DNA of 64,000 bases from positions 16,873,927 through 16,937,926 of the forward strand of contig JANJXV010000024.1 in NCBI GenBank assembly GCA_024803745.1, written 5' to 3'. Of this stretch, positions 11,399 through 22,163 are shown one piece after another (position 1 is the first letter of the stretch; each line of letters begins with the position of its first letter). The notes under the pieces are model-generated. The model was not told the DNA's origin. It made no database searches and was given only the letters and a program-made list of their open reading frames with translations. The position numbers and the translations under genes are program-made. This DNA comes from Megascapheus bottae. Taxonomy: Eukaryota > Chordata > Mammalia > Rodentia > Geomyidae.

Positions 11399-11666
11399 CC
11401 CTGGACGCCTGGGAGGTCGGGCCGGCGCGGATGGCAAGGAGGCCGAAGGCGCATCCCAAGTGGAGGCCGGGAAGAGGCTGGAGGAGCTGCGCCGCCGTCG
11501 AGGGGAGACCGAGAGCGAGGAGTTCGAAAAGCTCAAGCAGAAGCAGCAAGAGGCCGCCCTGGAGCTGGAGGAGCTGAAGAAGAAGAGGGAGGAGAGAAGG
11601 AAGGTGCTGGAGGAGGAAGAGCAGAGGAGGAGGCAGGAGGAGGCCGACCGCAAAGCCAGGGAGGAG
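11399..11666 (+). CDS. CALD1: Caldesmon exon (coiled coil, tropomyosin-binding region)
   Basis: A 268-base exon from acceptor cccccag at 11392-11398 to donor gtgagg at 11667. It finishes the split Ser codon AG|C and reads PGRLGGRAGADGKEAEGASQ, then VEAGKRLEELRRRRGETESE and EFEKLKQKQQEAALELEELK, ending EEADRKAREE. The Glu/Lys/Arg-rich heptad-like sequence is the caldesmon helix that contacts tropomyosin and myosin. The exon and its flanks are GC- and CpG-rich. The N-terminal 20 residues differ from human (PGGRASVDTKEAEGAPQ), with an added Gly/Ala-rich stretch. The coil itself is almost unchanged. Confidence 0.97.
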
Positions 11667-11741
11667 GTGAGGGGGGCGCGCGGGCCGGGGGCGCGGCGCA
11701 GGCTCCGCAGGCCTGGCTCTGCAAATGTACTTTTGGATTCT

Positions 11742-11985
11742 TCTTCTTTTTGCCCGTCCTGGGGCTTGAACTCGGGGTCTGGGCACTGTCCCCGGGCTTC
11801 TTTTGCTCAAGGCTAGCACCACTTCTGATTTTTTTCTGTGTAAGGGGTACCGAGGAATCGAACCCAGGGCTTCAGGCATGCTAGGCAAGCACTCCAACAC
11901 TAAGCCACAGTCCCAGCCCCAAAGTGGTTTTTGCTTGTTGTTGCCTGTTCTGAGGCTTAAACTCGGGGCCTGGGCACGCGCGCAG
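11742..11985 (-). mobile_element. IDL-Geo SINE plus an adjacent partial right unit
   Basis: The inverted IDL-Geo at 11742-11920 has a short deletion in the right unit. A second, truncated reverse right unit (ctgaggcttaaactcggggc) follows at 11936-11985. Confidence 0.75.
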
Positions 11986-12564
11986 GCAGGCAATAACACT
12001 GTGTTTTGCTCCCTTTTGGTACTCCTAGGACCTGATACAGTTGCCTCAAGTGCGGCCAGCACCCCGTCGTCATGAACAGATGAATTTGTTCCATCTTTTT
12101 TAGACAGAATTCAAAACAACAGATGAAATTACAAGGAGAAAACCTCGGGCTCAGCATTGAAAAACTGCTTAGCTAGCTACTACTTCTATTGCTACAGTTT
12201 ACAAAGCACATTCTTTCCTTTAATTCTGGAATATCTGCTCATTTTATGGGGGGAAAAGCAGGAATGAAATAGCTTGAGTGACTTATTTGGAGATTCTGGA
12301 CTGATAAGTCATACAATGGTATTGAGACTCAGCACTTTCCATTTCTGAGCCTAGAATTCTCTCCTATCCTTCTAAATATACAAAAAAAGGTTTTCTTGGT
12401 GACTTTCTGACATTGGTTCTATACACATTTCCCCTGAACTGTGTGGAAAGTTCAGGTAGATGATACAAAAATCTCTTTTAGTCCTATAATTCAATGAGCC
12501 AATGACCTATAGTTGGAAAATTATTGCATTGGTAAAAGTTGTATAAACAGACATACCTCAGCTG

Positions 12565-12612
12565 TGTCTGTGTGTCTGTGTGTCTGTGTGCACGCGCGCG
12601 CACGTGCACACA
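12565..12612. repeat. TG/CG/CA alternating microsatellite
   Basis: The run passes from tgtgtctgtgtgtc through gcacgcgcgcgcacgtgcac to acacat. It is alternating purine-pyrimidine and nearly self-complementary in its centre. Confidence 0.85.
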
Positions 12613-12838
12613 CATGCCAGTCTTGTGGCTTGAACTCAGAGCTGGGCACTGTCCCGGAGCTTTTCTTTTTTTTTGCTGAAAGTGAGTACTCTGCCACTTG
12701 AGCCACAAAACCACTTTTGGCTTTTTGGGGGGTGGTTATTAGAGATGAGATCTCATGGACTTTTCCTGCCTGGGCTAGTTTCAAACAGAAATGCTCAGAT
12801 CGCTATCTTTTTTAAGTAGATAGGATTACTGGCTTGAA
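12613..12838 (-). mobile_element. B1-headed composite SINE
   Basis: Inverted. Reverse right unit (gccagtcttgtggcttgaac) then a diverged B1 head. The TG/CA run just before it is the reverse of this family's CA tail. Confidence 0.75.
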
Positions 12839-12919
12839 GATATAAGCTTCAGCTTATATTTTAACCCTGCTACTTATAAGGCAGGGTTTTAGAAGAAATG
12901 CTATATGATTGATTTTATT

Positions 12920-13017
12920 TTCCTTATCTGGGAAACAATATTTGCTTTGAGGTTTTTCTGATGATTAAATAGAATCTGATGCTCATAATGTAGTATTCAA
13001 AGAACAGTAGCTATCAT
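12920..13017 (+). mobile_element. MIR-like fragment
   Basis: ccttatctgggaaacaatat, then gatgattaaatagaatctga and caaagaacagtagctatc, follow the 3' half of the mammalian MIR consensus. Confidence 0.5.
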
Positions 13018-13639
13018 CAGCGAAGTGAGAGCCCTCAGAAGTACATTGTGTCTAGAAGACTGTTAGGTCTAATCTTCTATCCAGCACAAGAGACTCTTAT
13101 AATATCCTCCTTGATGACTGGACATCTTCTCTGCTTGAGAACCATCAGTAACAGTGATTTCACAGTTAGATAACTGCCAGGCATGTGTAAATCTTAGAAA
13201 ATCAGTCACAGAGGGTAGGCAACTTGGTCAGCAGCTCTGAACTTTGCCAGCCGGAAGTTATAGCACCATGTCTCTAGGTCAGGAATGGAGGCCCAGAGGC
13301 CTCTACTTAGAAAGATGTGCACAACTGTGGCTTTACCACTGAGCTCCAATATCTATACCATTTCTAGTTTGTCAAACTGTTCAGAAGCATATATCCCCTG
13401 AGGCGGGGGCAGCAGCAACCACAGAATCATTCCTTGAACGATTTGGATAGATTTATGTGACTTTCTACAAAGTGCTCTCATTTGTCTCCATGACTCTTCT
13501 GAGCAGGAGGTAGAGGGGTTTTATTGTCATTGTATGTGTTCAGCATGGGAAGGCCAGGGCTAAATGACTTATGTCTGGTGACCATAACCTTGAAAGGGAC
13601 TGTCATACTGAGCCTTAGTCCACACACTTTCCGTGGGAA

Positions 13640-13790
13640 GACCTATTAAGTGGACACTGTGATCACTTCAATCTCACACATAAAGAAACAGAGACGGATA
13701 GCAGATAATAACATGACCAAGGTCACACAATCGAAAAACCATCACTTCAGAATGCAGTGCCAAGCAGCTGGACTCCAGCACCTAAGCTTA
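13640..13790 (-). mobile_element. MIR-like fragment
   Basis: cacataaagaaacagagacg, then catgaccaaggtcacacaat, are the reverse of the MIR core (ACCTTGG/CTCTGTTTCCT type). Confidence 0.6.
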
Positions 13791-13923
13791 ACCTTTTTTG
13801 ATCCCCTCTGAGCCCTGGGTAATATCTAGAGCTCTCTGGATTGTGTTACTCTGTCTCCCACATCCTCTCCCTGTCCCTACAAGCTGGTTGAGATGACCTT
13901 ATTACTTGTTCTCTCTGCCTTAG

Positions 13924-14064
13924 GAAGAGAAAAAGAGGCTAAAGGAAGAGATTGAAAGGAGAAGGGCAGAAGCAGCTGAGAAACGCCAGAAGATGCCAGA
14001 GGATGGCTTGTCAGATGACAAGAAACCATTCAAGTGTTTCACTCCTAAAGGTTCATCTCTCAAG
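13924..14064 (+). CDS. CALD1: Caldesmon exon (EEKRLKEEIERRRAEAAEKR...FTPKGSSLK)
   Basis: A 141-base, 47-codon exon in phase 0 between acceptor ccttag and donor gtattt. It reads EEKKRLKEEIERRR-type sequence, then AEAAEKRQKMPEDGLSDDKK and PFKCFTPKGSSLK. It is essentially identical to other mammalian caldesmons in this stretch. It carries the end of the long helix and the conserved Cys of PFKCF in the actin/tropomyosin-binding part. Confidence 0.97.
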
Positions 14065-14259
14065 GTATTTCTTCCCTAGGAAACTATCATAAATACTTTA
14101 AAAAATCATACACAATACTACTGTAAGTATTAATTCATTTCTATTAATTTAATCGAAACCTTATTTTAGCCTCTGATTGAGTCGATTCTTCGAGGCCTTC
14201 CTTTGCTCCATTGGCTTTCCTTCCAGGTTCATGTGTTCAGGTAGCAATCCCAAAATGCC

Positions 14260-14570
14260 TTCAGCTGGGTAACTTATAAAGAACAGAAATGACTTGCTTA
14301 CAGTGATGGAGGTGGGGAAGTCCACCAAGGCAGCAGTAGGTAGAGTTGGAGTCTGGTGAGGGCTCATTTGTCATACATCCCTTCTGTGTCCTCACATGGA
14401 GGATGAGGGGAGAATGAGGCTAGCAGTCCTTCTCAGGCCTCTTTAATAAGAACACTAATTCCATCCCTGGGGACCCCCGCTCTCATGACCTAATATCTTC
14501 CTAAAGGTCTTGCCTCTCAATACTAGCGCTTCGAGTGAAATTGGGGGGGGACACACAGACGTTCTGCCCC
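14260..14570 (+). mobile_element. Ancient interspersed repeat, family not assigned
   Basis: gctgggtaacttataaagaa, then gtctggtgagggctcatttg, gtcctcacatggaggatgag and ctcatgacctaatatcttcc, follow a repeat common in mammalian genomes. I cannot name its family safely. A related copy is at 33470-33730. Confidence 0.55.
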
Positions 14571-14671
14571 GTTTTTCATCATTTCTCAGCATCTCTTATT
14601 CCAGGCACATGGAAAGGAAGGAGAGTGTTAATGTTCTCTCTGTTCTTTCTCAGATGCTTGTGACATACAAT

Positions 14672-14760
14672 GCCAAGTGGTAGAAGTGCTAGCTAGCCTT
14701 GAGCATAAAAACTAAAGGACAATACCCAAGCCCTAATTTCAAGCCCCGGTATTGGCACAA
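14672..14760 (+). mobile_element. Right-unit SINE remnant
   Basis: caagtggtagaagtgctagc followed by atttcaagccccggtattgg matches the shared right monomer, with a shortened start. Confidence 0.65.
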
Positions 14761-15531
14761 ACACACACAGAAAAAAGGCCTTCTATGATTACAATTATCT
14801 CTCAATTTCACCAATCCACACTCTCCAAGTGTCTCTTTGTTTAGCGTTCTTGAGAATGAAATGCTTCAAGTTTCCAAGTATATTATGAAGGGTTAGCTGC
14901 TTTTCCTGCTCATGTTTACACCATTAAAAGCAGGATAACTGAATGATACAAATTTCAAACTGCTGGCATGGGAGGAGATGAAAGGCCATTTGGAATAGGT
15001 TTATTTTTCCAGAATGAGTTTGGCCCCAGTACTGTCTTCATGGAGCCAAGTTCCTGACTGATGTGAGAAAAGAAGCAAGAAGGAGCTGAGTCAGGGAAAT
15101 GATACACAGGTTGAGATACAAGGGGAAAAGTTCCTATAATGTGTAATCAGCCATTACTTCCAAATAGATCTTTTGCTTTAAAGAGATATTTAATTGAACA
15201 CCTCACTGCCTTCCATGGTAAAGATAAAAAAACGTTTGTCAGATGAATAAATGAAAGAAAAAAAAATCTAACCTCATCTATCTATCCTCAACTTTCTAGC
15301 AGCCTGGCTAAGTTGACAAAGCATCAGGAATGGATCAAGTCAGGGTAGAATTATAGCATCATAGCCAGGTTTTCATGGTTAGAGTACGTACTTGCATGTG
15401 CAATCATATCCTATGGCACACGAATGTGACCAAAGGAAAAAATATTGCCAATTAAAGAAAATGTTTTGTGCTCAACTAACTTCATGGAGCCATTATGAGG
15501 ACCTAAGGGCCAGTCACTTCCTAGATAAAGA

Positions 15532-15622
15532 ACAGTCGTGCACCACAAAATGACGCAGATTGGCCATGACCACATACATGGACCACAACAATGGTTGTCC
15601 CCTAAGATTATACCATCTAGCC
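15532..15622 (+). mobile_element. MER2-like (Tigger-family) DNA transposon fragment
   Basis: cagtcgtgcaccacaaaatg matches a Tigger-type terminal sequence, and ggttgtcccctaagattata matches the adjacent internal part. Only one end is present. Confidence 0.55.
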
Positions 15623-15639
15623 ATAATCAAGGTAAAAAG

Positions 15640-15712
15640 GGACTGGAGGCATGGCCCAAGAAGTAGAGCACCTGCCTGGAGTCAAATCTCCAGTATCTCA
15701 ATAGAATAAAAT
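15640..15712 (+). mobile_element. ID-like tRNA-derived SINE fragment
   Basis: gactggaggcatggcccaag followed by agtagagcacctgcctggag resembles an older ID-like monomer, with the B box lost. Confidence 0.5.
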
Positions 15713-16050
15713 AATTTTTAAAAAAAACACAACAACAACAGTATGCACTGTGATTTTTGGAGGGGACATTGGCCTTAACTCCATTTTGTCCCTCCCCTCC
15801 CTTTAAACCTTTTTCCCTTCAGAATCTCTGCCCCTCCCCCGATTACCTTGGGCTTACAGGAAGGACAGATCAATGTTCACCAGTCCTCAAATCTTTTGTT
15901 GATGACTTGTGACAAAAGAGCGCCTAATCTAGCTGGGACTACCAGAGCTGGAACATCTTACCCTAAAACTTGTTTTATTATTTCCATGCATGCATGCAAG
16001 GGATATTACTCTGTCTTACCCTCCTTTTCTCCCTTTAAAAAATAATTTAA

Positions 16051-16254
16051 GAGCCAGGAGTGTAGCCTAGTGGTAGAGTGCTCACCTAGCATGCACAAAG
16101 ACCTGGGTTCAATTCCTCAGTACCACATACTTAGGAAAAGCCGGAAATGGTGCTGTGGCTCAAATGGAAGAGCACTAAACTTGAGCAAAAAAAAAAAAAG
16201 TGTCCAAGGACAGTGCCCAGGCTCTGAGTTCAAGCCCCAGGACTGGCAAAAAAT
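16051..16254 (+). mobile_element. IDL-Geo dimeric SINE
   Basis: A variant with gagccaggagtgtagcctag and right-unit text tgagcaaaaaaaaaaaaagt, so it has an expanded internal A run. The tail is caaaaaataataat. Confidence 0.85.
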
Positions 16255-16809
16255 AATAATTTAATGCATTTCTTTATTCTACGTATGCATATGAAGTGCT
16301 TGGATCATCTTCACAGCCTTCCATCTTCTCCTCTGTCTCGGTCCTTTCCATATGCAGTCATTCATTGCTGTTATGTATTCTGGCTTAATAGCCAGACTGC
16401 AGAAGAGAATGACTGAGGGGAAAAGCAAAAATGAGCATATTGAGGGACATGGAAGAGGAGGAGATCGTTGAAGAGCTTCATGCAGAAGCTTCCCTTTCTC
16501 AAAAAGTGGAGAATTGTGGAAGTCCAGCTGATTGCTGCTTTCTTCCTATTATCAAGGCTGCAGTCACAATATTTAATAAATGGACCAAGCAGCATTGGAT
16601 TGGGAAGGGTGGAGAATGATGAAAGGGGTGAGACTGATCAAGTGCATTGTGCCTCATATGAATTGCTTTGTTGTGTGGCAACCTATTTGTGCAACTACTT
16701 AAAGATAGTATAAATATAACTTACCAACCTCAACAGCAAGTACCACCCATCCTGGGTGGGATTTTAAGGAAGGTAGAAAGAGATTGCTTGGTTTTCTTTG
16801 TTTATCAAT

Positions 16810-16928
16810 GCTAGGTGGTGTCCAGAGATAGCTGAAATTTCTTTTAACTCAAACTGGCCTCAGGCTCCAATCTCCAGACCGCTGCCTCCCAAGAAGCTAG
16901 GATTATAGGCTTGAGCCATTGTGCTTCA
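16810..16928 (-). mobile_element. Inverted B1-like monomer
   Basis: caggctccaatctccagacc, then gctaggattataggcttgag, are the reverse of the B1 head. It is diverged. Confidence 0.6.
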
Positions 16929-17078
16929 CTCTTGAAGCACCCCCTTTAAACAATTAATAGATGCTAATTAAAGCATTTACATTTTTAAATGCTTAAAAAG
17001 AAAGGACCATGACATTTTAATTTCTATGCAAAAGAGTACATTCCGGAAGAAAGAATCTGTTGCTTGTCTCCCTAACAT

Positions 17079-17079
17079 G

Positions 17080-17127
<48 letters not shown>

Positions 17128-17240
17128 GGGCTTTGAACTCAGGTCCTTGTGTGTTCTTGCTTGGCTTTGTCACTCAGTGCTGGTATTCTGTGCTGGTCTT
17201 CTAACTCTTGAAACACAGCTCCACTTCCAACTTAGTACTA
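17079..17240 (-). mobile_element. (TG)n run plus inverted composite SINE remnant
   Basis: About 44 bases of (TG)n at 17079-17124 precede gctggggctttgaactcagg, the reverse right unit, which is truncated before the B1 head. Confidence 0.7.
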
Positions 17241-17371
17241 ATTAATTGGAGACAGCAGCCAGCTTCCTCTAGTTGTTTTGATTCACCAGGTACAACAGTA
17301 TCCTGGTCTGAGAAACACTCTGGTAAGCTGATTGGTACTAACTGGATTTTATTTTCTCTTTCATTTCCTAG

Positions 17372-17415
17372 ATAGAAGAGCGAGCAGAATTTTTGAATAA
17401 GTCTGTGCAGAAAAG
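17372..17415 (+). CDS. CALD1: Caldesmon exon (IEERAEFLNKSVQK)
   Basis: A 44-base exon between acceptor ttcctag and donor gtaagc. It reads IEERAEFLNKSVQK plus AG of a split Ser codon, identical to the mammalian caldesmon segment. Only 92 bases separate it from the next exon. Confidence 0.96.
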
Positions 17416-17507
17416 GTAAGCATGAGTGATTGTTCAATCAAAGCGATTCATCTACTGAGTGCAAGAAAAGATCCCTATCTTACATTTTTGTGACTGTGCT
17501 TATTTAG

Positions 17508-17589
17508 CAGTGGCGTCAGATCGACCCATCAAGCAGCAGTGGTCTCAAAGATCGACAGCAGACTGGAGCAGTACACCAGCGCGATCGAG
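17508..17589 (+). CDS. CALD1: Caldesmon exon (SSGVRSTHQAAVVSKIDSRL...)
   Basis: An 82-base exon that completes the split Ser codon AG|C and reads SGVRSTHQAAVVSKIDSRLE, then QYTSAIE. Its donor is gtgaga at 17590. Together with the preceding 44-base exon it makes 42 codons. The acceptor is a tandem ttagcag, so a 3-base-shorter splice form lacking one Ser is possible. The human equivalent reads SSGVKSTHQAAIVSKIDSRL, so the changes are conservative. Confidence 0.96.
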
Positions 17590-18737
17590 GTGAGACTTGC
17601 CCTCCACAGTGTCGCCTTAGAACACAGAAATAGCCTCTGAGAAACACTTAGGACAATAAGCAGACGCTGTACCCACAGTCATGATGCCTTTTTATACAAC
17701 GAACCCCTTATAATAAACTCAAATTATAGATGGCTTTTTGTAGGTGGTATTGGGGTTTGAAATCAGGGTCTCCTGCTTGCTAAACAGGTGCTCTACCATT
17801 TGAGTCACTTTCCTTATCCTTTTCAGTTACTTTTTTTTTTTGTCAGTCGTGGGCTTGAGCTCAGGGCCTGAGCACTGTCCTTGGACTTTCTCAAGGCTAG
17901 AGCTCTACCACTTGAGCCTCAGCACCACTTCTGGCGTTTTCTATGTATGTGGTACCGAGGAATCGAACCGGGTCTTCGTGCATGCTGGGCACGCACTCTA
18001 CATTAAGCTACACTCCCAGCCCCTCCTCCAGTATATTCTTAATGCAATGTTATCTTCACTTTCCAGGTAGCAAGCACTTCCTTTGTATACAGAGTCTGTA
18101 CCTCTTATTTCCTTTACTTGTTCTAAGGTTCCTGTCTGATCTACGTTTTAATGTTGCTTCCTCAGAGTAGCCTGTACAATGCTCCCAGATTAAGTATTAG
18201 CCCCTCTTTTGTGTTCCCTTGCCAGGCTTGATAGGCACACCATTCTTTTCCATAGTACCTACAATGTGAAATAAATGCTTGTGTATCTAGTTCTACCTTT
18301 CTCTACACTGCATGCCATTTACCCAGAGTGTGGCAAAAAACAAAAACAAACCCTGCTCACGGTATGCATTTTAAACATATCGGCTGAATATACAATGTTG
18401 AACATCATCTTAATAAATAGTATTCCAGGAAAAAGCATAGTTCATTTTGAAAGTTCCTCTTGGTTAGTGCCCAAACCCTTAGTTCAAGCCTTAGTACTTA
18501 GAAGGAAAGAAAGAGAAAGAGAGAAAAAAGAGAAAGGGGAAGAGGGAGAGAAGGAAGAAGGAAAAGAGAAGTCTTTGTGTCTTCAAGGTAAATGAATACA
18601 ACAGAAATCAGGAGTCATTTTTTGGTATTTATACCATGGTATTTTAAAGTGATTGTATTCATAAAGACCAGTTCACAGTAAGTTTCCAAGGACAAGCTTT
18701 CTTAGCACCATGTTAAAATGATTTTCACACATTTCAG
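17590..18737. other. CALD1: CALD1 intron
   Basis: It has an inverted ID-like fragment at 17740-17812, an inverted IDL-Geo at 17829-18021 and a purine-rich GAAA/GGAGA tract at about 18500-18572 after a right-unit remnant. I see nothing recognisable in 18025-18455 or 18575-18735. Confidence 0.6.
17829..18021 (-). mobile_element. IDL-Geo dimeric SINE
   Basis: Inverted. Poly-T then gtcagtcgtgggcttgagct, ending ctacactcccagccc. An older ID-like inverted remnant sits just upstream at 17740-17812. Confidence 0.85.
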
Positions 18738-18875
18738 GGAACCAAGTCTGCAAAACCTACCAAGCCAGCAGCATCAGACCTCCCTGTCCCTGCAGAAGGC
18801 GTGCGTAATATCAAGAGCATGTGGGAAAAGGGAAATGTGTTCTCTTCCCCCTCCGCATCAGGCACACCAAATAAG
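18738..18875 (+). CDS. CALD1: Caldesmon exon with calmodulin-binding site A
   Basis: A 138-base, 46-codon exon in phase 0 between acceptor tttcag and donor gtgagc. It reads GTKSAKPTKPAASDLPVPAE, then GVRNIKSMWEKGNVFSSPSA and SGTPNK. MWEKGNVF is the Trp-containing calmodulin-binding site A of caldesmon, which lets Ca2+/calmodulin relieve actomyosin inhibition. The only difference I see from human here is in the linker (SPSASG for SPTAAG), outside the binding site. Confidence 0.97.
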
Positions 18876-19237
18876 GTGAGCATGGAATTTAAGTGCAGAA
18901 AAGCAGATTCGTTCTTCACCCCTTCCATTTTACATCAGAGATCATAATAAAAGCAATAAAGAAGGTACAACTTGTGCTTGGTTTTGCAAGGACTGTAAAA
19001 GAGAGAATGTACTCCCTCGGGAAAGTCTGGATACACATCATCCCTAGCCAGGAAACTAAATCAAGTGTTTGAGATTGTCAACCCTTGGGATATGAGATGC
19101 ACCTAGATATTCTTTTAATATCAAGTTGCAAGTTTTCCATTATGTGACACAGTAATACTATTTTGGATTTGCTTTGATGATCCTTTTCCCCAGGTAAAGT
19201 TTATTTTTTAATATCTTTGATGATTGGCTCTCTGTAG
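18876..19237. other. CALD1: CALD1 intron, no recognisable element
   Basis: A 362-base intron with normal donor gtgagc and acceptor tctgtag. I see no SINE or simple repeat in it. Confidence 0.7.
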
Positions 19238-19333
19238 GAAACAGCTGGCCTGAAGGTGGGAGTTTCTAGCCGCATCAATGAATGGCTAACTAAGACTCCA
19301 GATGGGAACAAGTCACCAGCTCCCAAACCTTCT
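19238..19333 (+). CDS. CALD1: Caldesmon exon (ETAGLKVGVSSRINEWLTKTPDGNK...)
   Basis: A 96-base, 32-codon exon with donor gtaagt. It reads ETAGLKVGVSSRINEWLTKT, then PDGNKSPAPKPS, identical to the mammalian caldesmon C-terminal actin-inhibitory region. The KSPAP motif, a proline-directed kinase site (Ser759 by human h-caldesmon numbering), is intact here. Confidence 0.97.
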
Positions 19334-20485
19334 GTAAGTAGCTCTGGGGTTTTGTTGTTGTGATGGGAATGGTGGTTGAGATCTTTTGACTGCTCATCTT
19401 TCAGCAGCAGATCGGGGTGTCTGTGAAAGAGAATGTCCCTTGTACTGCTTTTGTTGTCTCATAACAAACAAGGATGTGTGCAGATTCAGTCAGTCCTGAG
19501 TAGCTATGCCGCCATTAACAGGAGGGAAAAATGTAATGAACTTGTCATCTCTCCCAACTGATAGGTGGAAAGACCTAGAAAGAATACTGAAGCAATTCAA
19601 ATCCAGACCCTGAACTAGTTTCTTTGTTTGGCTTCAATTCTATAAATGTCAGGTAGGAATTCGAAAACAGAATGACTGATTTCTTTGGCATCCTCTCTAT
19701 TGCAAAACCTTATTCACAAAAGAATGTGCATATTGGTTGTTTTGAACACATATTTTCAAATTTATCTAATTTCTATAACTTGGCATAAAATACAGCTTGA
19801 GCATAGTTGTGGAAATAATCACCACCTTTTTTTTAAATCAACACTTGGCAAAAGAAAGCCCTTAAAAATGGAAACTGGAAAAATTGGATGTAATTTTTTA
19901 ATAATTAGTAAAATTGGAAACTAAAACTGAGTTATGGATGCTGTTTTTAAAAATACAAAATTTTATCATATGTAGTTATCTAACTATATAAAAATAGTCT
20001 TTTACCTTTTCATTGACTGCCTATGATGATTGTCTTAGTACATTTCAAATCATAGATGGCTGAGCTCTCTCCTATATGGATTTTATAACTCTTTTGATAT
20101 CCATCCCTACAGGTACCAAGGGTAGCATGACATTTTACAGGACAAAGCAAAGTTTTCCATCCCATATTTGCTATTTCCTAAACCTCTCCTGTTGAGCCAT
20201 AACAGCATTTAATTGCATCCGTTATTTCTACCTACAATTTCCAACAAAATTTGATTTCTCTCCAATTGAGAAAGAAAAGGTAGAAATATTAACACACATT
20301 TCTTGCAACCCAGTGTCTTTGTTTCAGTGCTCAGTAGAGGTAAAAACTAACATGAATCCAATTTATAACTGTACAATCTTTATATACCAGAAGAAAAAAA
20401 ATCCTTCCCACTCCCAGTTGATAGAGAGTTGTCCTATGAAAGGAGACAGGTGAGGCAAGATATTATATCATTAGGTGTGTATTCC

Positions 20486-20716
20486 AAGGCACTGGTAGCT
20501 CATGCCTATAATACTAGCTACTCAGGAGGCTGATATCTGAGGATCACAGTTCAAAGGAAACCTGAGTAGCAAAATCCCTGAGACTCTTATCTTCAGTTAA
20601 TCACCAGAATACTGGAAAGGGAGCTATGTGGCTCAGAGTGGTAGAGAGCTACCCTTGGGCTACAGAGGTCAGGCACAGCACCCAGGCCTTGTGTTCAAGC
20701 CCCATATCCAACAAAA
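20486..20716 (+). mobile_element. B1-headed composite SINE
   Basis: The B1-like head (tggtagctcatgcctataat) and the right unit (gagctatgtggctcagagtg) are both present. The tail is short. Confidence 0.78.
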
Positions 20717-20830
20717 ATAATTAAGTAAAAGGTCTCTATATTTTATCCTTGGTGTCTCCTACAGCTAAGGACTATGAAACCTGATCCACACTTTTGTGCT
20801 TCATTTTCCTTCTTAAAATTACATTTGTAA

Positions 20831-21031
20831 CCAGGAGGCTGAGATGTGGGGATCACAGTTCCAAGCCAGCCTGGGCTGGCAAGTCTATAGAACTCTTACC
20901 TCTAATTAACCAGTAAAAAGCCAGCAATAGAGCTGTGGTTCAAGTGCTAGAGGACAAGCCCTGCACAGAAACATTTGGTGATAGTGCCTAGGCCCTGAAT
21001 TCAAGCTCCAGACTAGACACATACACACAAA
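20831..21031 (+). mobile_element. B1-headed composite SINE, 5' truncated
   Basis: It starts at caggaggctgagatgtgggg and ends in agctccagactagacacatacacacac, a short CA-type tail. Confidence 0.75.
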
Positions 21032-21189
21032 AATTGTAACACATTTTTGAAATACAAAACTCTGGATTATTGAACTTGCCCTTGTTTTCTGTTTCTGTCT
21101 GGTTGCTTCATGGCACATACTGAGACTGACACCCTCAGGAGTCTGGCCAAACTGACCCTGAAATGAGAATGTTGGAAAAACCACAGCAA

Positions 21190-21391
21190 GGGGCCAGGAG
21201 TTTGGCCTAGTGGTAGAGTGCTTGCCTAGCATGCATGAAGACCTGGGTTCAATTCCTCGGTTCCATATACATAGGAAAAAGCCGGAAATGGTGCTGAGGC
21301 TCAAGTGGTAGAGCTCTAGCCTTGAGAAAGTCCAAGGACAGTGCTCAGGCCCTGAGCTCAGGCCCAGGACTGGCCCCCCCCCCAAAAAAAC
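21190..21391 (+). mobile_element. IDL-Geo dimeric SINE
   Basis: Near-consensus copy with an unusual poly-C then poly-A tail (ggcccccccccaaaaaaa), and a cagcaa repeat on both flanks that may be a target-site duplication. Confidence 0.87.
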
Positions 21392-21725
21392 AGCAAATAG
21401 AAGGCTTTCACAGATACCTAATGGTTTTGGACTGTAGATGATTTATTTCAGCCTATTGATTCTATTTTTTGACATGGAGGAAGCGAGAGAATAAAAAGTT
21501 GAGTTTTATGTTTGTAGATGTGTGGCATAAGGTCATTAGAACAAAACCAGAGGGGGGTTAATTTCAACAAAACCATCCCCACTAAGTGAAGCCTTAAGAG
21601 GAAGGAAACAAACAGTAATTCTAATATTGAAGTACTGAATTCTAAATCCCCCTGCAGAAGAGAACATCATTCTCATAGATAGTAAGAATTGCAAAAGCTC
21701 AAAATCACCTGTCATGAACTATTTG

Positions 21726-21950
21726 AGCCAGGTGCAGTGGCTCGCATCTGTAATCCTAGCTACTCAGGAGGCTGAGATCTGAAAATTGCAGTTCAAAGCC
21801 AGCCCAGACTCTACAACGTCCATGAGACTCTTCTTTCCAATTAATTACCAGAAAACTGGAAGTGATGCTGTTGTTCAATGGAGTAGGGTAGTAGCCTTGA
21901 GCTCAATAGCTCAATGACAACACCTGTCCCATGCCCGGAAAAACAACAAC
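21726..21950 (+). mobile_element. B1-headed composite SINE
   Basis: gagccaggtgcagtggctcg is a clear 7SL/B1 start. The right unit is diverged and ends in an (AAC)n-like tail. Confidence 0.78.
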
Positions 21951-21963
21951 AACAATTATTTGA

Positions 21964-22163
21964 AGGGCTGGGAGTTTGGCTTAGTGATAAGAGTGCTAGG
22001 AAGCATGCACAAAGACCCAGTTTCCATCCCTGGGTAACACATACATAGAAAAAGCCAGAAGTGGTGCTGGGGCTCAAGTGGTAGAGTTCTTGCCTTGAGA
22101 AAGCCGAAGGCCAGTGCTTAGACCCTGAGTTCAAGCCCCAGGACTGGCAAAAAAAAAAAAAAA
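21964..22163 (+). mobile_element. IDL-Geo dimeric SINE
   Basis: It follows the previous composite by a few bases. It starts agggctgggagtttggctta and ends ggactggc plus a 17-base A tail. Confidence 0.86.

Larger units (their letters stand above)
11667..13923. other. CALD1: CALD1 intron
   Basis: It contains inverted SINE pieces at 11742-11985 and 12600-12838, an alternating purine-pyrimidine run at 12565-12612 and MIR-like remnants near 12920-13017 and 13640-13790. I see nothing recognisable in 12000-12560 or 13020-13635. Confidence 0.6.
14065..17371. other. CALD1: CALD1 intron
   Basis: It holds an unassigned ancient interspersed repeat at 14260-14570, a right-unit remnant at 14672-14760, a MER2-like fragment at 15532-15622, an ID-like piece at 15640-15712, an IDL-Geo at 16051-16254, a B1 fragment at 16810-16928 and a (TG)n/SINE unit at 17079-17240. 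I see nothing recognisable in 14770-15525, 15720-16045 or 16260-16800. Confidence 0.6.

Noticed and set aside
11265..12062. Minus-strand frame of 265 codons over a caldesmon exon
   Set aside because: It is the antisense of the GC-rich coil exon joined to antisense SINE text. No protein family is seen.
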